From Pyrinomonadaceae bacterium (GTDB taxonomy: Bacteria; Acidobacteriota; Blastocatellia; Pyrinomonadales; Pyrinomonadaceae), in assembly GCA_036277115.1 (NCBI GenBank), contig DASUNM010000027.1:806001-870000 (forward strand): 64,000 nt of DNA. Reading direction: 5' to 3'. Shown in pieces: positions 17,065-25,389 of this stretch. The notes under the pieces are model-generated. The model saw only the letters and a list, made by a program, of their open reading frames with translations, did no database searches and was not told the origin of the DNA. Position 1 is the first letter of the stretch, and the number at the start of each line of letters is the position of its first letter. A program made the position numbers and the translations under genes.

Positions 17065-19920
17065 ATGACTAATCTTTCAAACAGAGTTTCCAAAAAGAAT
17101 TACCGGGCATTGATCCTCTCAGCCCTGCTGGCTTTGGTTTGCGTGGCGCATGTCTTTGTCAGTGCGTCCGCCCAGGACAAACTGCCGGCGCCGTCCGGAA
17201 ACATCAACGACTTTGCCGAAGTGCTCGATCCGGCAACTAAGCAACGTCTCGACACGGTGCTACAAAGCTTAAAGACCCGAACTGACGTGGACCTTATAGT
17301 TGCCGTGGTTAAGACAGCCGGGTCGGCGGACATGTACGACTACTCACTGCGAATTGCGAACGACTGGCAGGTGGGCACGCGAGCTTCAACGCGCAAGACG
17401 CTGCTAATGGTTATCGCGGCGGACACCGGCCAGTTCTTCACGCAATTCAGCCGCGCGGCGCAGACAACTCTTCCAGACGGTCTGGTGGGCGAGATGGGAC
17501 GGCGGATGCGTCCTAAATTCGAAGCGCGCGATTTCAGCGGCGGGCTGGTCACCGGCGTGCAAGCGTTTGTTAACGGCCTTGGCGAGCAGCACAACTTCAC
17601 TTTTGCACAGTTAGATGTACCGGCCGACGATGTGGCCGTCGCGCAGACGCGGCCGCGAACTGTCGAGAGTCCGCCGCCGGCTGACACACCGGCGCCGCAG
17701 CCCAGCGGATTGCCGTCGCCGGAAAACGTCCCCAGTCCGACGCCGACCGCAACGCCAACTGAAACGCCTTCCGGCACTCCAGTGCCCGAGGCTACGCCGA
17801 CACCTCAAGCCACCGCGACCCCGGCGGAGAGTCCGACGCCATCCCCAGCGATGACTGAGACACCGGTGGCTGAACCCAGCGCGATGCCGGCTGCGTCGCC
17901 AATTGAATCGCCGGCGGAAACACCAGCGGCTTCGCCTCCGCCATCTGAATCGCCGTCGCCGAGCTCCGTCGCAAAGAACACACCCACCCGACCCGCGCGG
18001 CCGACGCGTTCGCCCGTCCCTCCTGCGGATCCTGAAGACGAATTAGAAGAAGTAGAACTGACGTTGACGAAGCCTTTGGCCGAACGCATCGAGCTTTTGA
18101 AAACGTTTATAGCAACGCACCCCAAGTCCGTTGCTGTCCGTCGCGCTAATGAACTGATCGTTTCTGCGCGGGCGTCACTTGGCGATCAAAAGCTTCAGGC
18201 CGGTGACGTTCGGGGAGGCCTTCAGCAGTTTCAGCTCGCAATGTCGGAAGCTCCGACGGACATGAGCGATCGCCTCTTTACGGAAGTTATCGCACGCATT
18301 CCGATGAACCTGTTTCTTCGTGGCCAGCGTGAAGCTGCCTACGAAGCCGCGCGGCGCGTCGAAGCCCTGGCGAAACTTAATCCCACGCGATTGCTCGCGG
18401 TAACACAGTTCTATTTGGGCATTGAGGACGTGAAGGAGGCCAATCGGCTTGCGGAGCTAACCGTTCAGAACGCTCCTGAAGTGGCGTCGGCGCATCAGGC
18501 GCTGGGCGCGGCGCGTCACATCGCGCTGCGGCTTGAAGACGCGGAAGCTGAATACGCGAAAGCGCTGGCGCTGAATCCGAAGCTGGCATCGGCCAAGCTG
18601 TCGCTGGCGGATTTGAAGCGTGCCTCGGCAAAAAGCGAAGAAGCACTGGTGCTTTATCGCGAAGTGCTGGAGGCTGATCCGAAAAATAATCCGGCGCGGG
18701 CCGGCGCCGTCGTGTCTTTGTTGGAGTCCGGGAAGCAGGAAGAAGCGGTGCTGGAGTTAAACGCCACGCTTCAGGATCCGGAAAAAGCAAGAAACTTGCC
18801 GCTGCTGGTGGGCGCAGCTTACTGGTTCATGGCGCGCGGCAACCCGGGCCGGGCGCTCGATCTAGCCCAACGGGCAGTCGCGCTTGAGCCGCGATATTCC
18901 TGGGCGCAGATTGCGTACGCGCGCGCGCTGGTGGCGGACAAGCGACCGCTGGATGCGGAACGCGTGCTGCGGTTCGCGCAAAATTATAGCCGCTTTCCCA
19001 CACTCGATTACGAGCTGGCAAACGTGCTCGCGTCGGTCGGGTTGTATGACGAAGCCGCCGCGCAATTGGCTAAGTCTTTTTCGCTGAAAGACGGTCAGAT
19101 CGAAACGAAGCTTGCCGGTCGATTGCCGGTCAAGGCCGCAAACTTTTCCGAATTGTTGGCGCCCGAACGGCGCGCGGCAATCTTTCAGAACAAGACGGCC
19201 GATTCTGACGCGAACGCGAAGATGCTGAAGGCCCTGCTGACGTTTACCAGCGCGCTCAACGCGGAACGTCGTTCGCCGCCGGAAGATGAGCTGGCAACAC
19301 TCGCGCAGGAATTCATCTCAGGTGAAGATCCGATGCGCACCTACCGTCAGGTTTACGTGGCGTCTAAATTTCTGAAGAAGGGCGTGGCCCTTTCGACGGT
19401 ATTGGATTTGATGGAGAGCGCAACCACCGGTGTTGAAGCAGCGCTCAATGTGCCGGGCGCGACGGTCGCCGTGCAGGCTGAAGAGCTTGCCGATATGCGC
19501 GCCCGCGCGCTGTCGCAAGGCGGCACGCCGTCTGTCCCGGATGCTCCGCGCACAGCGTTGTCCGGGTTGCTTCGAGGAAAAATGGAAGACAATGCCGGGC
19601 TGGCGCTTTTCAATCTCAACAAACCCGACGAGGCCGTTCTACGTTTCCGGCGCGCCGTCAGCACTGCGCCGGAAGGAACGCCGCTGTGGCGCTCGTCGCT
19701 GTGGCACCTGGGCGCGGCCCTCGAAGCCGACGGGAAGGGCGATCAAGCGCTGCTCTTCTACATCAAGAGTTATGTGGCCGGCCCGGACATCGCGCGCCGT
19801 TCGGTGATCGAGAATCTTTATAAGAAGATAAACGGCACGCTTGACGGGCTGGATGACAAGATCGGCGGGCGGTCTTCTTCAGCCGGACCCACGCCCACGC
19901 CTTCTCCGAGTCCCTGGTAA
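17065..19920 (+). CDS. TPM-domain protein fused through a Pro/Thr/Ser linker to a TPR array
   Basis: About 951 residues from the ATG at 17065; an ATG at 17011 is in frame but adds 18 residues before the signal region. A signal peptide (ending ASAQ) leads into a TPM domain (about 38-180: I-N-D-F-A-E-V-L-D, then G-x-R-x-S-x-R-K-T-L-L-M-V), the fold of TLP18.3/Psb32/MOLO-1, associated with protein repair or phosphatase activity at membranes. Residues about 200-330 are a Pro/Thr/Ser/Glu linker. From about 345 to the end are many TPR-like helix pairs (A-x-A-x-Y-x-x-A-L-A-L-N-P-K; A-x-x-L-Y-R-E-V-L-E-A-D-P). It probably acts in the periplasm as a scaffold. Confidence 0.82.
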   Translation: MTNLSNRVSKKNYRALILSALLALVCVAHVFVSASAQDKLPAPSGNINDFAEVLDPATKQRLDTVLQSLKTRTDVDLIVAVVKTAGSADMYDYSLRIANDWQVGTRASTRKTLLMVIAADTGQFFTQFSRAAQTTLPDGLVGEMGRRMRPKFEARDFSGGLVTGVQAFVNGLGEQHNFTFAQLDVPADDVAVAQTRPRTVESPPPADTPAPQPSGLPSPENVPSPTPTATPTETPSGTPVPEATPTPQATATPAESPTPSPAMTETPVAEPSAMPAASPIESPAETPAASPPPSESPSPSSVAKNTPTRPARPTRSPVPPADPEDELEEVELTLTKPLAERIELLKTFIATHPKSVAVRRANELIVSARASLGDQKLQAGDVRGGLQQFQLAMSEAPTDMSDRLFTEVIARIPMNLFLRGQREAAYEAARRVEALAKLNPTRLLAVTQFYLGIEDVKEANRLAELTVQNAPEVASAHQALGAARHIALRLEDAEAEYAKALALNPKLASAKLSLADLKRASAKSEEALVLYREVLEADPKNNPARAGAVVSLLESGKQEEAVLELNATLQDPEKARNLPLLVGAAYWFMARGNPGRALDLAQRAVALEPRYSWAQIAYARALVADKRPLDAERVLRFAQNYSRFPTLDYELANVLASVGLYDEAAAQLAKSFSLKDGQIETKLAGRLPVKAANFSELLAPERRAAIFQNKTADSDANAKMLKALLTFTSALNAERRSPPEDELATLAQEFISGEDPMRTYRQVYVASKFLKKGVALSTVLDLMESATTGVEAALNVPGATVAVQAEELADMRARALSQGGTPSVPDAPRTALSGLLRGKMEDNAGLALFNLNKPDEAVLRFRRAVSTAPEGTPLWRSSLWHLGAALEADGKGDQALLFYIKSYVAGPDIARRSVIENLYKKINGTLDGLDDKIGGRSSSAGPTPTPSPSPW

Positions 19921-19970
19921 AAATAAAAAGTAAAAAGAAAAAGAGCAGCCCGGGTTGAACCGAGCTGCTC
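19921..19970 (-). terminator. Rho-independent terminator of the M16 peptidase genes
   Basis: On the minus strand a GAGCAGC...GCTGCTC stem of about 11 pairs (one T-G pair) with a short loop is followed by a T-rich run (the A-rich stretch 19921-19942 on the plus strand). It sits 25 bases after the M16 stop. Confidence 0.8.
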
Positions 19971-19994
19971 CGATTTAAGAAAGTGCCGGACTGT

Positions 19995-21503
19995 TTACTT
20001 GCCGGTGCCTTGCGGCTTGCCGTCAGCGTCGAAGACCACCACCGTTCCAAACTTCTCCAGGATCGTTTTGATCTTTTTCGCGTCGCCGACAACGACGATT
20101 TGCTGTGTCTGCGGATTTACGTACTGGCGCGCGACGCGCTGCACTTCATCCGCCGAAACGGCCATGACTTTCGAGGGGTAGGTCTCCCAATAATCATCCG
20201 GCAAACCGTAAATCTTGCGAGTGATCGAATAGTTCAACAGCTGCTGCGGGCTCTCGAGCGAAAGCGCGAAGCCGGCAACGATCGAGCGCTTTTGCTCTTC
20301 GAGTTCCTCGGCGGGAACCTTTTCATCCCGAATGCGATTTAGCTCTTTCATGAACTCAGTCATCGCGCCTTCGGTAACTTCGGTACGCACGTCGCCGCCG
20401 GCTGACCATGGGCCGGAATATTTCACCGCGGTGAAGTTGCTGTAGACCCCGTACGTGTAGCCCTTCTCTTCGCGCAGATTGAGAAACAGCCGCGCCGAGG
20501 CACCGCCGCCGACAATGCTGTTCATGACGACAACAGGAATGTAGTCAGGGTGACGGCGATCGATGGCGATATTGCCCATTGTGATCGTCGACTGCACTGA
20601 ATTTGGCCGGTCAATCAGGTAAATCTTCGCATCGGCTACCGGTTTCGGGTTTGCCGGCAAGCTCTCTTTGTAGTCCGTGCGCTTCCAGCCGGCGAGCGCA
20701 GTTTTCAGCTTCGCAATAACTTCAGAAGCCTTCACGTCGCCCGCGATGCCGAGAATCGCGTTCTGCGGAACATAACGATCGCGATGCCACGCCGCGAGCA
20801 GCTCCGGCGTCAACGCATCGAGCACGGCCGGAGTCGTCGAATAAACGGCCGCCGGGTGATTCCCGTAGACCACGCGGCGAAACCTTTCCTCGGAAAGAAA
20901 ACCAGGCTGCGTGCGCTGTTGCATCAGACCCGTCTTTTGACGCGCCTTCAGCTTTCCGAACTCGTCTGCCGGAAAAGTTGGATTCATCAGCATGTCAGCC
21001 ATCAGCCCGAACCACTGATCGAAGTTGTCGGACAAACCTGAAGCGCTGATCGACGCGGCGGTCGAGCCGAAACCCGAATTGGCGGTAAGCGTGGCTCCGA
21101 GCTTGTCTACTTCTTCAGAAATCTGGCGACTGTTGCGCGTCTTCGTTCCTTCGCGCAGCATTTGCGCCGTCAGATTGGCGAGACCGGGCTTGTCGGCCGG
21201 ATCGAAAATTGGACCGGCGCCGCTCATTTGCAAATTCACGTTGACGACTGGAAAGCGGTGGTCTTCCAGAATCATTACCGTTAAGCCGTTGTCGAGTGTC
21301 GCTTCGACGGCCTTCGGTAACTTAACGCGCAGCACTTCCTTCGACACCGGCGCGCGGTTCTTTCGTTCGACCGCTTTGCGCGAACTCCCTTTGTCTTGTC
21401 CCGGTTGTTGTGCACGCAAAGGCGCGACAACTGAGGCGATAAAAGCGAACCCGAGGAGGGTCGCGGTAATTGTTTTAAGCTTCAATGGATTCAGGTACTT
21501 CAT
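19995..21503 (-). CDS. M16-family peptidase-like protein, non-catalytic partner subunit
   Basis: About 502 residues from the ATG at 21503, which has a perfect AGGAGG. A signal peptide ends near LRAQ. Two M16 domains are present, but the zinc motif HxxEH is missing: the corresponding helix reads LTAQMLREG. The family's R/Y motif near the C-terminal domain is present (EEKGYTYGVYS). This is the pattern of the inactive half of heterodimeric M16B peptidases, whose active half is the adjacent gene. It would help clamp peptide substrates in the periplasm. Cotranscribed with that gene (67-base gap). Confidence 0.88.
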   Translation of the reverse strand: MKYLNPLKLKTITATLLGFAFIASVVAPLRAQQPGQDKGSSRKAVERKNRAPVSKEVLRVKLPKAVEATLDNGLTVMILEDHRFPVVNVNLQMSGAGPIFDPADKPGLANLTAQMLREGTKTRNSRQISEEVDKLGATLTANSGFGSTAASISASGLSDNFDQWFGLMADMLMNPTFPADEFGKLKARQKTGLMQQRTQPGFLSEERFRRVVYGNHPAAVYSTTPAVLDALTPELLAAWHRDRYVPQNAILGIAGDVKASEVIAKLKTALAGWKRTDYKESLPANPKPVADAKIYLIDRPNSVQSTITMGNIAIDRRHPDYIPVVVMNSIVGGGASARLFLNLREEKGYTYGVYSNFTAVKYSGPWSAGGDVRTEVTEGAMTEFMKELNRIRDEKVPAEELEEQKRSIVAGFALSLESPQQLLNYSITRKIYGLPDDYWETYPSKVMAVSADEVQRVARQYVNPQTQQIVVVGDAKKIKTILEKFGTVVVFDADGKPQGTGK

Positions 21504-21570
21504 TTCTCCTCCTGACAAATCTACCTAATCAGGTTAACGCCGCCGACGAATCGGGCGGGGTATGATTTCG

Positions 21571-22965
21571 TTAGTTAGAACCGGCGGCCGGCGCGGTCGC
21601 GCGCGGTTTCGGCGTCGTGGTGATCACCGTGCGGTTCGTTTCTTTAAAGTAAGTGCGCGCCACGCGCTGAATGTCTTCCTTGGTGACGCTATTGTATTTG
21701 GCTTCGATCTCGTTGATGAGATTGGGATCGCCGTAATACACCGCGGTAATTCCCAGGCTTACGGCGCGGCTCAAAGTGCCTTGTAACTGCTGCGCCCGTT
21801 GCCGGCGAATACCCATGCGGACCTTCTCGATTTCCCAATCTGCGACCGGTTCGTTCTTTACGCGCTCGATTTCTTCGTAAATCGCTTTCTCGACGTCCGC
21901 GAGTTGCTTGCCGGGAGGCAGGATCGCGGTCACGGTGAAGAGCGAGGGTCCGCGACGTTCTTGCGCGCCGGCGCCGACTTGCGCCACCAGTTCGCGCTCC
22001 TTGACCAGCTTCTGGTACAGCCGTGAAGACTGACCGCTGGATAAAATCTGTCCGAGCAAGCTCAGCGCGTAGTAGTCCGCGGTGTTGCCTTGCGGAATCT
22101 TGTACGCCACATCAATGCGCGGCGTACGCGCGAAACCGTCGTCAAGCGCCACCCGGCGCTCGGCCTTTTGCTCCGGTTCAGTCATGTCCGGGGCCGGCGG
22201 TTGCGGCTGCGATGGGATCGCTTCGAAATACTTCTTCACCTTGGCGAGCGCTTCGTCGGTTTTGAAGTCGCCAACCAAAGTCAGCACCGCGTTGTTGGGC
22301 GCGTAATAGATGCGAAAGAAATCAGCCACGTCCTTCACGTCCGCGGCATTCAAATCTTCCATCGATCCGATCGTCGAATGCTTGTAAGCGAAGTTGTCGT
22401 ACGCCGTGCCGATAATCGTTTCGAAAGTCTTGCCGTAGGGCACATTGTCGACGCCGAGGCGTCGCTCTTCCTGGACCGCATTGCGCTGGTTGTCCAGGTT
22501 GGCCTGGTTAATTACCAGACTCTTCATGCGATCGGCTTCGAGCCACAGGCCGAGGTCGAGCTGGTTCGCCGGTAGCGCCTGGAAATAATTCGTGCGGTCC
22601 TGGTTGGTCGTGCCGTTCATTTGGCCGCCATTCATGTCAACCAGAATGAAGTGCTCGCCTTTGCCGACATTCTCTGAACCCTGAAACATCATGTGCTCGA
22701 AGAGGTGGGCAAAGCCGGTGCGACCCTGGCGCTCATCGCGCGACCCCACGTTATACGTGATCGCGATCGCGTAAGTCGGCGCCGAGTGATCTTCGGACAT
22801 GATTACTCGCAGGCCATTCTTGAGTTTGAATTCGCGGACCGGAATTCGGCTCGACTTGGTGGCGGGCGCTGATTTTCCGCCCTGGGCGAGAGCGGCGATT
22901 GGCAACGCCGCGCAAACAAGCGCCGACAAAACGGCGAAACTGAGAAATCTCCTATGCAGCTTCAT
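21571..22965 (-). CDS. Exported M16-family zinc peptidase (catalytic subunit)
   Basis: About 464 residues from the ATG at 22965, with AGGAG upstream; a 23-residue longer frame is less likely. After a signal peptide (ending LAQG) comes the inverted zinc motif H87-L-F-E90-H91, with E167 as the third ligand candidate in EERRL. The N-terminal domain runs to about 250 and the C-terminal domain to about 455. Family members such as PqqL and the processing-peptidase homologues degrade peptides in a clamshell chamber. It precedes the HxxEH-less partner, so the two probably form one heterodimer. Confidence 0.92.
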   Translation of the reverse strand: MKLHRRFLSFAVLSALVCAALPIAALAQGGKSAPATKSSRIPVREFKLKNGLRVIMSEDHSAPTYAIAITYNVGSRDERQGRTGFAHLFEHMMFQGSENVGKGEHFILVDMNGGQMNGTTNQDRTNYFQALPANQLDLGLWLEADRMKSLVINQANLDNQRNAVQEERRLGVDNVPYGKTFETIIGTAYDNFAYKHSTIGSMEDLNAADVKDVADFFRIYYAPNNAVLTLVGDFKTDEALAKVKKYFEAIPSQPQPPAPDMTEPEQKAERRVALDDGFARTPRIDVAYKIPQGNTADYYALSLLGQILSSGQSSRLYQKLVKERELVAQVGAGAQERRGPSLFTVTAILPPGKQLADVEKAIYEEIERVKNEPVADWEIEKVRMGIRRQRAQQLQGTLSRAVSLGITAVYYGDPNLINEIEAKYNSVTKEDIQRVARTYFKETNRTVITTTPKPRATAPAAGSN

Positions 22966-23234
22966 GACTGAAAAACTCCTGAATTGTTCAATTGGTGGAC
23001 GTTGTGGCGCCCGTGAGCCGACGCCGTTTTTCAAAACCGAAAACGATATGAGAATCTAATCGCGCCCCACTGCAGTGTCAAGGACGCACGCCAAGAGACG
23101 CGATGCTGACAGTTTGTCGAGGTAGTTCGGCAACCGCCGCACCGTCCCAGCCATCAAATCGGGGCCCAAGGTGCCTCTAATTTAACGGCTCATTAAACCG
23201 TGCAATAATGCACGCAAGACCTGACTCGTCAGCT

Positions 23235-25286
23235 ATGTTTAGAACAAAACTACTTTCCCTGATTGGCTCCGCGCTCGCCGTCGTCGCTTTTGCGAGTGCT
23301 GCAAATGCTCAACAACCAGCCGTTGCCGGCACCCGCTTTGACATCACGAATTACCGGATTGAAGTGCAGCTTCAGCCGGATGACCACACACTTCGCGCCG
23401 GGGCTGACGTTACTTTAACGCCGCTCGAGGCCACGCGTTCCGTTGTTTTTGAGCTGAACGGCTCATTAAAAGTGAACGCGGTGGAGAAGGATGGCCGGGT
23501 TCTGCCGGGCGTCGTCCAGGATCCGGTAGGGGCGGGCGCTCTCGGACCTAACGTCCGAATCGATTTAGGGGAAGTGGTTCCCGCGGGACAACCGGTGACC
23601 CTGCGAATTCGCTGGAGTGGCGCGTTAATTTCGCCGGAAGGTGGCCCGCTGGCGAGCAAGCGGCTCGCGTATGTCGGCACGGAAGGCTCGTATCTGATGT
23701 ACGCGGCCCGTTGGTTCCCGTTTCACGACTACATGGCTGACCGCGCGACCTCAGACATCACCGTAATCGTCCCGACCGGAGTGCAGGTGGGCGGTATCAG
23801 CGACGAGCCGGTGAATCCGCAAGTTGATAAGAGCGGCACAACCAGGTTTCGTTTCGTGCAGAAGACGCCGCAGTTAGTTGGTAACTTTGTCGCCGGACAA
23901 TTCATCACCAAGAGTCTCCGTTTCGGGCGGTACGAGGTGCAATTCTTTGTTAAGCCCGGCAGTGAAAATCGCATCACGCCGTTCGGCGAGTTGATGGGGC
24001 GCGCGCTCGACTTCTACACAAAGCAGTACGGCACGCCCGCGTTCGGGACGCGCATGATCGTCGCGCAGACCGACGATGAAGCGTTCGAAGCGTATTCGGG
24101 ACTCGGCTTGCTGTTCCTCGCGTCGAAGTTTTTCGAAGGCCGCACGACTCCCGAAGATCGTTTACAACGAGAGATAGCCTATCAATGGTGGGGACAGACC
24201 GTCGGATTGAAATCGTTTGACGACGCCTGGGTTTCGCAGGGCCTCGCCGAGTGGAGCGCGTTCGCGTTCCGCCAATCAATATTGACCGGGGCGCAACTGG
24301 ACGCGGCGCAGCGGGAAGAACAGGAACGCGCGCTGACTTTTGAACAGACGTCATCGATCGCGCGCGCGCCGGCTTCGCTCGACGATCAGTCGGCGGCTTA
24401 CCAGTCGATCGTCTTTTACAAAGGCGCAATGGTCTTCAGCATGTTGCGTGAGACCCTGGGCCCCGCCAAGTTTGAAGAGCTGCTGGCGCGATTTGTGGAA
24501 CAGTTCCGCAACAAGAACGCTTCGGTCGACGATTTTGAGCGGCTCACGTCTCAGGTCGCGGGGCGCAACATGCGCTACTTTTTCGCGCAGTGGCTGGAAG
24601 GCACCGGCGTTCCTGAGTTCAGTGTGGATTATCAAATTATCCGCACGCGCAGCGGCAAGTTCCGCACGCGCGGCACGGTCCGGCAGAACTTTGAAAATCT
24701 CAACATGCCGGTTGAACTGACGCTGCGTTCCGAAGGCGGCGACGCGCAGACTAAGAAATTGGTTTTCGCGGGTCGCAGTGAAGACTTCGACTTTGAATCA
24801 GGCGGCCAGCCGATCGCGGCCGAAGTCGATCCAAACAACAAAATTCTGCGCATGTCGGACGATTTGAAAGTGTCCATCGTCGCGCGTCGCGGCATCGAGT
24901 TGTTCAAGGAAGGCCAGTACGCCGAAGCGCAGCAGCAAATGGAATCAGCGCTGAAGCTGGATCGAAACAACGCCTGGGTTTATTACAACCTCGCGTTAAT
25001 TTACTTCGAACAGAAAAACTGGCAACTGGCGCTGGACAATTTTCAGGCGGCCATCGATTCGACCAGCAGCAAGCCGACCTGGATCGACGCGTGGGCGCAC
25101 ATCAGGCGCGGCAATGCGTACGATGCGAAGGGCGATCGCAACAAGGCAGTGTTCGAATACAACAAGGCCCTGCAAACCGGCAGCAACTACGATAACGCCC
25201 AAGCCGCTGCCAAGAAATTCATTGAAACTCCGTTCGATCCGAAGACTCCCGCGGAAACAGTCCAAGCCGCGCCTGGGAGCGAGTGA
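23235..25286 (+). CDS. M1-aminopeptidase-like protein lacking the zinc site, with C-terminal TPRs
   Basis: About 683 residues (ATG at 23235; an ATG at 23208 is also possible). A signal peptide ends ANAQ. Residues 30-200 match the M1 N-terminal beta domain, and the catalytic-domain helix is recognisable as RLQREIAYQWWG, aligned with the family's H-E-x-x-H-Q-W-x-G; both zinc histidines are replaced (R and Y). The following D-D-A-W-V-S-Q-G-L-A-E-W retains the downstream helix. The GAMEN exopeptidase motif is also not visible. From about 555 come two or three TPRs. It is therefore probably a non-catalytic peptide-binding protein. It ends 28 bases before a strong terminator. Confidence 0.82.
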   Translation: MFRTKLLSLIGSALAVVAFASAANAQQPAVAGTRFDITNYRIEVQLQPDDHTLRAGADVTLTPLEATRSVVFELNGSLKVNAVEKDGRVLPGVVQDPVGAGALGPNVRIDLGEVVPAGQPVTLRIRWSGALISPEGGPLASKRLAYVGTEGSYLMYAARWFPFHDYMADRATSDITVIVPTGVQVGGISDEPVNPQVDKSGTTRFRFVQKTPQLVGNFVAGQFITKSLRFGRYEVQFFVKPGSENRITPFGELMGRALDFYTKQYGTPAFGTRMIVAQTDDEAFEAYSGLGLLFLASKFFEGRTTPEDRLQREIAYQWWGQTVGLKSFDDAWVSQGLAEWSAFAFRQSILTGAQLDAAQREEQERALTFEQTSSIARAPASLDDQSAAYQSIVFYKGAMVFSMLRETLGPAKFEELLARFVEQFRNKNASVDDFERLTSQVAGRNMRYFFAQWLEGTGVPEFSVDYQIIRTRSGKFRTRGTVRQNFENLNMPVELTLRSEGGDAQTKKLVFAGRSEDFDFESGGQPIAAEVDPNNKILRMSDDLKVSIVARRGIELFKEGQYAEAQQQMESALKLDRNNAWVYYNLALIYFEQKNWQLALDNFQAAIDSTSSKPTWIDAWAHIRRGNAYDAKGDRNKAVFEYNKALQTGSNYDNAQAAAKKFIETPFDPKTPAETVQAAPGSE

Positions 25287-25313
25287 TTGAGAGCGCGGCA
25301 GCAAGCCGCAGGG

Positions 25314-25370
25314 GCGACACCGGTTTGGATGTTTGATAGCATTGCCCATCCAAAACGGTGTCGCTTTTTT
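25314..25370 (+). terminator. Strong rho-independent terminator
   Basis: The arms GCGACACCGGTTTGGATG (25314-25331) and CATCCAAAACGGTGTCGC (25347-25364) pair over 18 positions with one mismatch, followed by six T residues. It ends the M1-like gene and insulates the helicase gene that starts 20 bases later. Confidence 0.88.
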
Positions 25371-25389
25371 GCGCACTCCATAATGTTCG

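Noticed and set aside
17640-18020. Tandem DNA repeat in the Pro/Thr-rich linker of the TPM-TPR gene
   Set aside because: The low-complexity protein is coded by varied codons, so it is a linker rather than a DNA repeat.
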